Shown piece by piece: positions 50,659-60,001 of a stretch of DNA of 64,000 nucleotides (its first letter is position 1; every line of letters begins with the position of its first letter). A program made the position numbers and the translations under genes. Source of the DNA: PALSA-129 sp963842505 (GTDB taxonomy: Bacteria; Acidobacteriota; Terriglobia; Bryobacterales; Bryobacteraceae); the NCBI GenBank assembly GCA_963842505.1, contig CAWJGZ010000004.1:1302001-1366000 (forward strand). Reading direction: 5' to 3'. Under the pieces are notes generated by a model, which saw nothing but the letters and a program-made list of their open reading frames with translations, was not told where the DNA came from and did no database searches.

Positions 50659-53600
50659 ATGAATCCTGTCAAAGCTTCTCTGCGCTATCCCATGGTCACC
50701 GCCATTCTGACGGCCTTGGCGGTCGGTGTGGGAGTGAACGCCCTGTTGACCATGCCGCGCACTGAAGACCCCAGCATCACCATCCGCCAGGGATTGGTGC
50801 TCGCCGCCTACCTCGGCGCCACTTCCGAGCAGGTCGAAAAACAGGTCACGCAAAAGCTCGAAGAGCACATCTTCAAGTTCCCGGAGGTGCGCAAGCAGAA
50901 GACCTATTCCACCAGCCGGCCCGGGCTGGTGTTCATCACCGTCGAGTTGGAGGCCAATGTCCGGGACGCCCCGGCTTTCTGGGCCAAGCTGCGCCACGAA
51001 ATGAACGAGACCGCCGCCATGGAACTCCCCAAAGGCGTCATCGGGCCGCTGGTTAACTCCGATTTCGGCGATACGGTGGCCATGCTGGTCGCCATCCACG
51101 GCCAGCACTACGGATATCGGGAACTCCACGACTACACGGACCGCATCAAGGACGAACTGCGCACCGTGCGCAACGTGGGCAAGCTGGCCACCTACGGCGA
51201 GCAGACCGAGGAGATCCGCATTACCAGCAGTCTGGACCGGCTGTCGCAGTATTTCGCCGACCCTCTGCGCGTCATTAACGCGCTGCAGCAGAGGAACATC
51301 ATCCAGAGTTCCGGAAGCCTGGACGCCGGGACGGCCAAAGTGCCCTTGCGCACCACCGGATTATTCACCACCGAGGACCAGATTCGCAGCGTGCTGGTGG
51401 ATGTTTCGCGAACCGGGCAGCCGGTTTATATCCGCGACTTCGCCGATGTGGAGCGCCGCTATCAGGACCCGGCCTTTATCGTCCGGTACGACGGCGAGCC
51501 GAGTGTGCTGCTTTCGATCGAGATGCAGAAGGGCAAGAACATCGTGCAACTGGGCGATCAGCTCTCGGGCGTCTTCGAAAAGTTGCGGACCATTCTGCCT
51601 CCGGACATCCATCTTGACCTGGTGGCAAACCAGCCGGCCGTGGTGAAAGACCGCATGACGGCCCTCGGGCACGAGTTCCTGCTGGCCATCGGCGCGGTGA
51701 TCCTGGTGACCATGATTCTGCTGCCGCTACGCGTTGCCGTGATTGCCGCGGTGGCCATTCCAGTTACCGTCTGTACATCGCTCGGCGTGCTGAACATGAT
51801 CGGCGTTCAGTTGCACCAGGTATCGATCGCCGCCGTGATTGTGGTGTTGGGGATCGTCGTGGACGACGCCATCGTCATCGCGGACAACTATGTAGACTGC
51901 CTGGACCGCGGCATTCCACGCAGCCAGGCCGCCTGGCAATGCGTCAGCGAGGTGCTCGTCCCGGTGCTCACCGCGACCCTGACCATCATCGCCTCGTTTC
52001 TGCCGCTGCTGATTCTGACCGGCTCCGTGGGGGAGTTCATTCAAGCCCTGCCTGTAACGGTCGCGGTGGCGCTCTCGGTGTCCTTTATGGTCGCCATTCT
52101 GCTGACTCCGCTTCTGTGCCGGTTCTTCATCCGCAAGGGCCTTCATGCGCACGCGGCGGACCCGGCCGAATCCCGGCCGAAGACCAGTCTGCTGGACCGG
52201 TTACAGGCGGCCTATAACCGGACGATCGTATTTTTCATGCGCCGCAAGCCCTTGGCGGTGGCGCTGGGATTGGCCGCGGTGATCGCGGGAGTGTCGCTCT
52301 TCCTGCTGATTCCCCAGCAGTTCTTTCCTTCGGCCGAGCGCAACCAGTTTGTCATCGACCTGTGGATGCCGCAAGGCACCCGCATTGAGGCCACCGATGA
52401 AGCCATGGGCCGCATCGAGCATAGCCTGCGCGCGCGCGGCGAAGTCGCCCACTTTGCGAGCTTCGTGGGCCAGAGCGCTCCGCGCTTCTACTACAACGTA
52501 AATCCCCAGCTTCCGGACGCTGCCTACGGGCAGTTGATCGTCAATACCAAATCGGAAAAGGCCACTCCGGCATTGGTGGCGGAACTGCGCGACAGTATGG
52601 CCCGCACGGTGCCCGAAGCGCTGGTGATCGTCAAGGAGCTGCAGCAGGGAATGATCATGGAAGCCCCCGTCGAGGTCCGCATTTCCGGTTACGACATCGC
52701 CGCCCTGCAACAACTCGGCCGGCAGGTCGAGGGCGTCATCCGGGAGGTGCCTTACGCGGAAATGGTGCATGACGACTACTTCAACGATTCCTATATGGTG
52801 GACGTGGACGTAAATACAGAGATCTCCAATCGCTTGGGGATGAGCAACGCGCTGGTCTCCCAGTTGTTGGCGGGCTCGTTCAGCGGAGCGCCCGTGAGCA
52901 CGTTCTGGGAAGGCGACCGGGCCGTGAATATCGTGCTGCGGCTCGACCCGCGATATCGCGGTTCTTTCGAGGACGTGCGCGACGCCTATGTGACCTCGCC
53001 GATTACCCATGCCAGCGTCCCGTTGCGCTCCGTGGCCGGCCTCCAGCCGCAATGGCAGACCAGCCGGATCGTGCGCCGGAACGGCGTGAGAACGCTCACG
53101 GTGCGCGCGTTCCCGCGCCGCGGACACTACGCCTCCGAAATTCTCAACACCATCGATCCGAAGATCCAGGCGCTGGCCCTCCCCGCCGGCTACCACACCG
53201 AGTACGGCGGCGAGAGGACCAACACCAGCGAGACCATGCCCGCGATGCAGGCGGCCCTGGCGATCAGCCTGGTCGCCATCTTCCTGGTGCTGCTGGTGCA
53301 ATTCCGCACCTTGTCGGATCCGCTCATCGTCATGTCTTCGATTCCGCTGACGCTGTTCGGCGCGGTGTTGGGGCTCGCGCTGACGCATTATCCTTTCGGG
53401 TTCACGGCCTTCACGGGGTTGATCAGTCTGTGCGGAATTGTGGTGCGGAATTCCATCATTCTGGTGGACTACATCAAAGAAAAGCAGCGCGACGGCCGCT
53501 CCCTGGAGCAAGCCGCCACGGAGGCCGGAGAGCGCCGTTTGCGGCCCATTTTCCTCACCACCATGGCGGCGGCCGTGGGTGTCACGCCGATGATCCTTTC

Positions 53601-55059
53601 CGGGTCGAGCTTGTGGGGCCCCCTGGCCAGCGTGATCGCGGTGGGGCTGATTTCTTCCATGTTCTTCACCTTGATCGTGGTGCCGGTGTTGTACGTGCTG
53701 GTGAAATCGCGCGTGTCGAGGCCGCCGGCTCCGGCGCTGGCGGGGATGCTGCTCCTACTGGCTTTTTGCGTGGTCCCGGCGCACGCCGCCCCGCGCGGCA
53801 TTACTTTGCCCGAGGCCATCGGTCTCGCCCGCACCCAGAACCCATCCCTCAAGATCGCCCGGGCGCACGTTCGCGAGAACCAGCAGAAAACCGTTACGGC
53901 GCGGGCCGATTACTTCCCGCAGCTCTCCAACGAGACGAACCTGATGGGCCTATCCGATCGCGAGTTAGTGACGGTTCCCGCCGGGGCGTTGGGAACGCTG
54001 CCCGGACTGGGGCCGTTTCCTACCCAAAGCATCACGTTCAACCAGGGGTCGAACGTCATTCTGCTGGCCAACACGACGCTCAGCCAGCCCCTCACGCAAC
54101 TGCTTAAAATTCGCGAGGGTGTACGGGTTGCCGCGGCCAATCGGCGCATTACCGAAGCCGAGCTCAAGCAGGCGGAGGATGAAGTGGTGCTGGGTGTGTG
54201 CCAGCTCTATTTCGGCCTGCTGACTGCGTCCAAACAGACTGACGCGCTGCAGGCGCAGATTGTGGCGGCTCAGGAGACCCTGCGGGAAGCCGAGGAGGCC
54301 GTGCGCGCGGGCAATGCGCTGGAAGTGACGGCAATCGGCGCACGGGCCTCCTTATTAAAGACCAGACAGTCGCTTCTCGCGGCCGAAAATCTGGTTTCGG
54401 ATTTGAATGCGGAGATGGATGACCTTCTCGGGCTGCCGCTCGATACTGAGTTGGAACTGGCGGAAGTCGCTCCGTCGCCGGGCGAGCGCCTCACCCAGGA
54501 GCAATATCTGGCTGCGGCGCTCAATCACAACCCGGAATTGCAGGCGGCCAGGGAGGCGGTATCCAAGGCGCGGGCCGCGGTGATGGCGGCCCGCTACGAG
54601 TACATCCCCAATGTCGGCGCCTTCGCCCGCGAGACGTATCAGAGCGGCGTGCCCTTCCTTACTCACAACTTCGGAACATTCGGTCTGCAGATGACCTGGA
54701 ACGTGTTCGACTGGGGAAAGCGGAAAGGTGTGGTGGGCGAACGTGAGGCCCAGTTGACCCAAGCGGAAGAGAATCTCCGCCGCATCACGGACCGGATCGC
54801 GGTCGATGTCGAGAAGGCCTACCGCAAATTGGAGCGGACGCGCATGATGGTAGATGTGGCGCGGGAGGCTCTGGCCCTCAGAAAGGAAGGCGGCCGCATC
54901 AGCGGAGATCAACTGAAGGCCGGCTTGACCTCAAATGCCAAGGACGCGGAGGCGGTGGCCGCGACCCGCGGCGCGGAAGTGGACGAACTGCAAGCTCGGC
55001 TCTCCCTCGAGTTGGCCCGTGCCGAGATTGCAAGGATCACCGGCTCGGCCGCCCAGTGA
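50659..55059 (+). CDS. RND permease fused to a TolC-type outer-membrane channel
   Basis: At 1466 residues this is far longer than an RND permease (about 1030). Residues 1-1020 are a complete RND pump: TM1, porter domains, the charged helix GIVVDDAIVIADNYVDC, and the second half with EYGGERTNTSETMPAMQAA and GVTPMILSGSS. Met 1030 (53746) then begins MLLLLAFCVVPAHAAPRG, which looks like a signal peptide with an AHA-A cleavage site. Residues about 1047-1466 are a full TolC-family protein (ITLPEAIGLARTQNPSLKIA, VFDWGKRKGVVGEREAQLTQ). No stop or frameshift separates them. Processing by signal peptidase, or internal starting at 53746, would release the channel. Confidence 0.9.
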   Translation: MNPVKASLRYPMVTAILTALAVGVGVNALLTMPRTEDPSITIRQGLVLAAYLGATSEQVEKQVTQKLEEHIFKFPEVRKQKTYSTSRPGLVFITVELEANVRDAPAFWAKLRHEMNETAAMELPKGVIGPLVNSDFGDTVAMLVAIHGQHYGYRELHDYTDRIKDELRTVRNVGKLATYGEQTEEIRITSSLDRLSQYFADPLRVINALQQRNIIQSSGSLDAGTAKVPLRTTGLFTTEDQIRSVLVDVSRTGQPVYIRDFADVERRYQDPAFIVRYDGEPSVLLSIEMQKGKNIVQLGDQLSGVFEKLRTILPPDIHLDLVANQPAVVKDRMTALGHEFLLAIGAVILVTMILLPLRVAVIAAVAIPVTVCTSLGVLNMIGVQLHQVSIAAVIVVLGIVVDDAIVIADNYVDCLDRGIPRSQAAWQCVSEVLVPVLTATLTIIASFLPLLILTGSVGEFIQALPVTVAVALSVSFMVAILLTPLLCRFFIRKGLHAHAADPAESRPKTSLLDRLQAAYNRTIVFFMRRKPLAVALGLAAVIAGVSLFLLIPQQFFPSAERNQFVIDLWMPQGTRIEATDEAMGRIEHSLRARGEVAHFASFVGQSAPRFYYNVNPQLPDAAYGQLIVNTKSEKATPALVAELRDSMARTVPEALVIVKELQQGMIMEAPVEVRISGYDIAALQQLGRQVEGVIREVPYAEMVHDDYFNDSYMVDVDVNTEISNRLGMSNALVSQLLAGSFSGAPVSTFWEGDRAVNIVLRLDPRYRGSFEDVRDAYVTSPITHASVPLRSVAGLQPQWQTSRIVRRNGVRTLTVRAFPRRGHYASEILNTIDPKIQALALPAGYHTEYGGERTNTSETMPAMQAALAISLVAIFLVLLVQFRTLSDPLIVMSSIPLTLFGAVLGLALTHYPFGFTAFTGLISLCGIVVRNSIILVDYIKEKQRDGRSLEQAATEAGERRLRPIFLTTMAAAVGVTPMILSGSSLWGPLASVIAVGLISSMFFTLIVVPVLYVLVKSRVSRPPAPALAGMLLLLAFCVVPAHAAPRGITLPEAIGLARTQNPSLKIARAHVRENQQKTVTARADYFPQLSNETNLMGLSDRELVTVPAGALGTLPGLGPFPTQSITFNQGSNVILLANTTLSQPLTQLLKIREGVRVAAANRRITEAELKQAEDEVVLGVCQLYFGLLTASKQTDALQAQIVAAQETLREAEEAVRAGNALEVTAIGARASLLKTRQSLLAAENLVSDLNAEMDDLLGLPLDTELELAEVAPSPGERLTQEQYLAAALNHNPELQAAREAVSKARAAVMAARYEYIPNVGAFARETYQSGVPFLTHNFGTFGLQMTWNVFDWGKRKGVVGEREAQLTQAEENLRRITDRIAVDVEKAYRKLERTRMMVDVAREALALRKEGGRISGDQLKAGLTSNAKDAEAVAATRGAEVDELQARLSLELARAEIARITGSAAQ

Positions 55060-55082
55060 GCCGGCACGGGGCTAGCCCCGGC

Positions 55083-55229
55083 ACAGAACCGCGAACGTGA
55101 GTGAGCGGCCGGCTCCAGGCTGCGGGGCGGCCGCTCGTTAAGCCTCGCCCTTCCGTGTTCGTAGTTGCCACGTTCAGAATCGCTTGTTTCTCTGGGAAAT
55201 CGCGATGCCATCCACTTTTACGTCGCGCA
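55083..55229 (+). repeat. Dispersed palindromic repeat, copy 3
   Basis: It starts ACAGAACCGCGAACGTGAG; the core is GAGCGGCCGGCTCCAGGCTG through GGCGGCCGCTCG. The conserved tail GAAATCGCGATGCCATCCA at 55196-55214 is shared with the copy at 6708. It lies in the gap between the two RND systems. Confidence 0.75.
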
Positions 55230-55292
55230 CTAGCCCCTGCGTTGACTTCATCCGCGCTGCATTAGATAATTGGATAATCAAGCTCTAATATC

Positions 55293-55514
55293 ATGTATCA
55301 CACCCTGACCGTGGCGAGGGAGCCGAAAAACGGCGGCGGCCGCATTGCGGCCCCGGTGGCCGAGCGCCTGCCTTGGGAACTCCGGATCAGCCGCCGCGCA
55401 CTCTGGCATGGCGCCTTCGATGCCCTGACGGCGCTGCCCCGCGCCGCCGTCTTCGACGCCAAAACCATGGCCCTCATGGCACGCGCGGCCTCCGGGATGG
55501 GCATCCCTCTTTAA
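55293..55514 (+). CDS. Short hypothetical protein upstream of the second efflux adaptor
   Basis: The 73-residue frame MYHTLTVAREPKNGGGRIAA and onward has no recognised motif and no ribosome site; the region in front is AT-rich (TAGATAATTGGATAATCAAG). Its stop shares a base with the adaptor start (TAATG at 55512-55516), the arrangement of translational coupling, which is the main reason to keep it. It may be a leader that sets adaptor expression, or chance. Confidence 0.4.
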   Translation: MYHTLTVAREPKNGGGRIAAPVAERLPWELRISRRALWHGAFDALTALPRAAVFDAKTMALMARAASGMGIPL

Positions 55515-56860
55515 TGGCTTCTTCTGAAAAAAAAGTAATGTCATCCAGGAACAAACACTCCAAAATTTCTTTGCAAGCCGCCGGTTCTTTCGGCTTGCTT
55601 GCGGCGATTCTGCTGGCCGGATGCGCTGCATCGAAGCAGAATACCGACCCGGCTCAAGCGCGTACAGCCGTTGTCGTGATGGAGGTCGCGGCCGCCGACG
55701 TCCCCATCTATTCGGAATTCGCGGCGCAGACCTATGCGCGCGACATGGTCGAAGTCCGCAGTCACGTCGAAGGCTACATCGAAAAGTGGGATTTTCGCCC
55801 GGGCGCCGAGGTAACGGCCGGGCAGACGCTTTACGTGCTCGATCTTCGCCCCTACGTTGCCGCCGCCCAGCAGGCCAAAGGGAACCTCCACCAGAGCGAA
55901 GCCGATCTGGAGTTCGCCCGCAAACAGGTCGCCCTCCTGCAAGCCCAGGCCACCTTGGCCTCCGCGGAGGCAAACCTGGTCAAGGCCCAACAGGACGTCG
56001 ACCGTCTCACGCCGCTGGTCCAGGCCGATGCCGCTTCCAAGCAGGACTTGGACGCCGCCGCCGCCGCGCTGAAAGCCAACCAGGCAAACGTCGACGCCTT
56101 GAAAGCCACCGTCGAGCAGGCCAGCCTTTCCACGCGTACCCAGATCGCCTCCATGCAGGCGAAGGTTGAAGCGCAGCAGGCCGGCCTGAACGCCGCGGAG
56201 CTGAACCTGCAATACGGCACCATCCTCGCGCCCATCAGCGGCCGCATTGGCGACACCCTGATTCCGATCGGCGGCCTGGTGACACCCAACTCGGCCCAGC
56301 CGCTCACCACCATCGTGCCGCTCGACCCCATCTGGGTCCGCTTCAAGGTCACGGAATCGGAATACCTGTCGTGGACCCGCCAGGGCGGCCTGCCCGGCGC
56401 GGCGCTGCCGCTCACCTTGATTCTCGCCGACCAGTCCGAATTCCCTTCCATCGGCCACATTGAGAACTCCCTCAACCAGGTAGATCCCAAGACCGCAACC
56501 CTCGAGTTACAGGCCCGCTTCCCCAACCCCCGGCACAGCATGCTTCCCGGGCAGTTCGGCCGCGTCCGCGTGCAGGTTGCCGAGCGCAAGGGCGCCATTC
56601 TGATTCCGCAGAAGGCGATCCAGCAGTTGCAAAGCGTGCAGACCGTCTACGCCGTCGGAGCGGGTGACAAGGTCGAAGTGCGGACGGTGACCACCGGCGA
56701 ACGCGTGGGCGACTCCTGGATCGTCGAACAGGGCTTGCGGCCTGGAGATCGCGTCGTCGTCGAAGGCCAGCAAAAGGTGAGACCGGGAAGCAGCGTCCAG
56801 CCGCAGCCCTACAAGGCCCCTGAATCCGCGCCCGTAACTCCGCGGCAGGCGGGGAACTGA
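55514..56860 (+). CDS. MexA/AcrA-type RND periplasmic adaptor lipoprotein
   Basis: The 448-residue product has a hydrophobic lipoprotein signal, GSFGLLAAILLAGCAASKQN, with the lipobox Cys about residue 37. The first lipoyl half is VEVRSHVEGYIEKWDFRPGA, followed by a long coiled coil (about 115-235) and the second half, GTILAPISGRIGDTLIPIGG. The beta-barrel has DPIWVRFKVTESEYLSWTRQ. ATG 55538 is an alternative start; 55514 is preferred because it couples to the small upstream frame. The permease starts three bases after the stop. It forms a standard HAE1-type pump with the next two genes. Confidence 0.9.
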   Translation: MASSEKKVMSSRNKHSKISLQAAGSFGLLAAILLAGCAASKQNTDPAQARTAVVVMEVAAADVPIYSEFAAQTYARDMVEVRSHVEGYIEKWDFRPGAEVTAGQTLYVLDLRPYVAAAQQAKGNLHQSEADLEFARKQVALLQAQATLASAEANLVKAQQDVDRLTPLVQADAASKQDLDAAAAALKANQANVDALKATVEQASLSTRTQIASMQAKVEAQQAGLNAAELNLQYGTILAPISGRIGDTLIPIGGLVTPNSAQPLTTIVPLDPIWVRFKVTESEYLSWTRQGGLPGAALPLTLILADQSEFPSIGHIENSLNQVDPKTATLELQARFPNPRHSMLPGQFGRVRVQVAERKGAILIPQKAIQQLQSVQTVYAVGAGDKVEVRTVTTGERVGDSWIVEQGLRPGDRVVVEGQQKVRPGSSVQPQPYKAPESAPVTPRQAGN

Positions 56861-56863
56861 GCC

Positions 56864-59800
56864 ATGGCGCGGTTCTTTATCGATCATCCCGTTTTCGCGA
56901 TGGTGATCGCCATCGTGATCGTCATCCTGGGTGCTGTGGCCATCCCCAATCTCCCCCTGGCCAGTTACCCCGAAGTGGTCCCACCCGTAGTGCAGATCAG
57001 CACCAGCTATCTGGGCGGCAATTCGCAGGACATCGAGAAGACCGTCGCCCAGCCCATCGAAGAACAGTTGATCGCCCTCGACGGCATGATCTATTTCATG
57101 TCCAACAGCGCCAACGATGGCAGTCTCACCATCAGCGTGACCTTCAAGCTGGGCACCAATCCGGACATCGCCACGGTGCAAACGCAGAACCGCGTGAATA
57201 TCGCCATGCCGCGGCTTCCCCCGGAGGTGCAGCGCCAGGGGGTAGTGGTCAAGAAGGTCTCCACCGCCTTTCTGATGAGCCTCAGCCTGACTTCTCCCGA
57301 CAACCGTTACGACTCGCTATTCCTGGCCAACTACGCGCAGATCAACCTGTTGAACCAGTTGGCCAGCGTCGAAGGAGTGGGCGAGGCGCGGCTGGGCGCC
57401 GCCCAGGTCTATTCCATGCGCATCTGGGTGGACCCCGACCGCATGGCGCAATTGGGGGTCACCGCCAGCGACATCAACGACGCCATTGTGGCGCAAAACC
57501 GGCAGAATCCCGCCGGAGAGATCGGCCAGCCGCCTTCGCCCACCGGCACTCCGTTCGAATATTCGGTCAGCGCCCAGGGACGCCTGGTGACTGCGTCCGA
57601 ATTCGGAGACATCGTGCTGCGCTCCCGCCCGGACACCGGCCTGCTGCGCATCCGCGACATCGGCCGGGTGGAACTCGGAGCCGCCACCTACAGCGGCTTC
57701 AGCCGCGTCAATGGCAGGCCCTCGGGCAACCTCATCGTCTATCTTTCTCCCGGCGCCAACGCGGTGGCCACCGCCGACCGCGTCCGCCAGTTCTGCGATG
57801 AAGCCAAGAAGACCTTCCCCCCGGGCATGGACATCCAGGTCCCGTACGACTCCACCATGTTTGTCCGCTCGTCCATTCACGAAGTGATGATGACGCTGTT
57901 CGAAGCCACCGGCTTGGTCATTATCGTGGTCTTCCTGTTCCTGCAGAACTGGCGCGCCACTCTGATCCCGCTGCTTACGGTTCCGGTGGCGATCGTGGGA
58001 ACCTTCGCTTTGTTCCCGCTGCTGGGATTCTCCATCAATATGACCAGCCTGTTCGGCCTGGTGCTCGCCATCGGCATTGTGGTGGACGACGCCATCGTGG
58101 TCGTGGAGGCCGCGCAGCGTCACATCGACGAGGGCGCGCCTCCGCGCCTGGCCGCCATCAAAGCCATGGAGGAAGTGTCCGCTCCGGTCGTGGCTATCGC
58201 CTGCATTCTGGCCGCGGCGTTCATCCCGGTGGCCTTCCTGGGCGGCATCAGCGGACAGATCTACAAGCAGTTCGCCCTGACCATCGCGGTGTCCGTGCTG
58301 ATCTCCGCTTTTAACGCCCTGTCGTTGAGTCCCGCCCTGAGCGCCATCCTCCTGCGGCCGAAGATGCGGGCGCGCGGCCCGCTGGGGCGCTTCTTCGACG
58401 GGTTCGACCGCGTATTCGAGCGGACCCGCAACCGTTATCTGCAAGGCGTGGGGGCGCTCATCCGCAAATCGGCGCTGGCGATGCTGGGGCTGTTCTGCTT
58501 CTGGTTCGCGGCCGGCGCGCTCTACCGCCATCTTCCCACCAGCTTTCTTCCCGACGAAGACCAGGGCACCATTTACGTCACCATCCGCCTGCCCGACGCC
58601 GCCTCCAAGGAGCGCACCGATGCGGCCACCCACAAGGTGGAAGATATCGTCAGCAGGATTCCGGGCGTATCGGGCAGCTTTACTCTCGGCGGCATCGACA
58701 TCTCCACTCGCACCACCAGTTCGAACGTCGCCACCCTGATCACCCGTCTGAAGCCGTGGGACGAACGCACCACCCCCGACCTGGATTACCGCGGCGTTAT
58801 CGCCGCCATTCAGCGAGCCATGACGCGTGTGCCGGAAGCCAGCACCAACGCCTTCGGCCAGCCTCCCATCCAGGGGCTGAGCGCCACCGGCGGATTCCAG
58901 TTCATGCTCGAGGACCGTATCGGCGCGGGCGTCGACGATTTGGCCCAGGCCGCCGACCTGATGACTCAGGCCGCCCGCCAACGCCCCGAGATTGGAAATG
59001 TGGTCAACACTTTCCGTTCCAATGTCCCGTCCTACAGAGTGAATATCGACCTGGATAAAGTCCAGACCCTGGGCATTCCCACCACCGACGCCTACTATGC
59101 CTTGCAGACGTTCCTCGGCGGGCTTTATGTCAACGATTTCAACGTGTTTGGCCGCACCTGGCAGGTCATGGTTCAGGCCGAGCCGGAATTCCGCACCCAG
59201 CCTCGCGACATCAACCGCTTCTACGTGCGCACCGGCGGAGGCGACATGGTCCCGCTGGGCACCCTCGCCACCGTCACGGCTACCGCCGGGCCCGACGTCA
59301 TCTACCGCTATAACCGCAATCGCGCCGTCCAGTTGATTGGCACTCCCGCCTCCGGCTACAGCAGCGGCCAGGCCGTGCAAGCCATGGAAGAAACGGCCGC
59401 TTCCTCCCTCCCCGTCGGCTACAGCTACGAGTGGACCGGGACCACCTACCAGGAAAAAGAGGCCCAGGGCCACGAAGGCTTCATCTTCGGTTTCGCCGCC
59501 GTGCTGGTCTTCCTCTTCCTGGCCGCCCTATACGAGAGCTGGTCGATCCCGTTCGCCGTCCTGCTGGCGCTGCCGCTCGGTCTCTTCGGAGCGTTGTTCG
59601 CCGTCTGGCTGCGCTCCTATCCCTATGACATCTATACCCAGATCGGCATCGTCACGCTGATCGGCCTGGCGGCCAAGAACGCCATTCTGATCGTGGAATT
59701 CGCACGTACCCGCTATGAGGCCGGGCACTCCATCGAGGAGGCCGCTCTGGAAGCCGCGCGTCTCCGACTGCGCCCCATTTTGATGACATCGTTCGCTTTC

Positions 59801-60001
59801 ATCCTGGGAGTCACGCCCCTGCTGTTGGCCCACGGGGCCGGCGCCGCTTCCCGGCGCTCGCTGGGCACCGCGGTTTTTGGCGGCATGAACGCGGCCACGT
59901 TGCTGGCCATCTTCATTGTGCCGGTGCTCTTCGCGGTGATTCTGAGAATCGCCGCTCGCAAGCCCAAGCCGGCCATCCAGCCGCAGACGGAGGCCCAATG
60001 A
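56864..60001 (+). CDS. AcrB-type (HAE1) RND multidrug efflux permease
   Basis: The 1045-residue protein has the normal length and order of HAE1 pumps: FFIDHPVFAMVIAIVIVILG at TM1, porter segments with DIEKTVAQPIEEQLIALDGM, the proton-relay Asp pair in GIVVDDAIVVVEAAQRHIDE of TM4, two large periplasmic loops, and the C-terminal half with GYSYEWTGTTYQEKEA, AKNAILIVEFARTRYEAG and TPLLLAHGAGAASRRSLGTA. It takes drugs or metabolites from the periplasm and inner membrane and drives them out using the proton gradient. It is joined to the adaptor and overlaps the channel gene by 4 bases. Confidence 0.95.
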   Translation: MARFFIDHPVFAMVIAIVIVILGAVAIPNLPLASYPEVVPPVVQISTSYLGGNSQDIEKTVAQPIEEQLIALDGMIYFMSNSANDGSLTISVTFKLGTNPDIATVQTQNRVNIAMPRLPPEVQRQGVVVKKVSTAFLMSLSLTSPDNRYDSLFLANYAQINLLNQLASVEGVGEARLGAAQVYSMRIWVDPDRMAQLGVTASDINDAIVAQNRQNPAGEIGQPPSPTGTPFEYSVSAQGRLVTASEFGDIVLRSRPDTGLLRIRDIGRVELGAATYSGFSRVNGRPSGNLIVYLSPGANAVATADRVRQFCDEAKKTFPPGMDIQVPYDSTMFVRSSIHEVMMTLFEATGLVIIVVFLFLQNWRATLIPLLTVPVAIVGTFALFPLLGFSINMTSLFGLVLAIGIVVDDAIVVVEAAQRHIDEGAPPRLAAIKAMEEVSAPVVAIACILAAAFIPVAFLGGISGQIYKQFALTIAVSVLISAFNALSLSPALSAILLRPKMRARGPLGRFFDGFDRVFERTRNRYLQGVGALIRKSALAMLGLFCFWFAAGALYRHLPTSFLPDEDQGTIYVTIRLPDAASKERTDAATHKVEDIVSRIPGVSGSFTLGGIDISTRTTSSNVATLITRLKPWDERTTPDLDYRGVIAAIQRAMTRVPEASTNAFGQPPIQGLSATGGFQFMLEDRIGAGVDDLAQAADLMTQAARQRPEIGNVVNTFRSNVPSYRVNIDLDKVQTLGIPTTDAYYALQTFLGGLYVNDFNVFGRTWQVMVQAEPEFRTQPRDINRFYVRTGGGDMVPLGTLATVTATAGPDVIYRYNRNRAVQLIGTPASGYSSGQAVQAMEETAASSLPVGYSYEWTGTTYQEKEAQGHEGFIFGFAAVLVFLFLAALYESWSIPFAVLLALPLGLFGALFAVWLRSYPYDIYTQIGIVTLIGLAAKNAILIVEFARTRYEAGHSIEEAALEAARLRLRPILMTSFAFILGVTPLLLAHGAGAASRRSLGTAVFGGMNAATLLAIFIVPVLFAVILRIAARKPKPAIQPQTEAQ

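Noticed and set aside
57317..59473. 718-codon open frame on the minus strand
   Set aside because: It is antisense to the AcrB-type permease. Its composition is Gly/Asp/His-rich with no domain, so it is a shadow.
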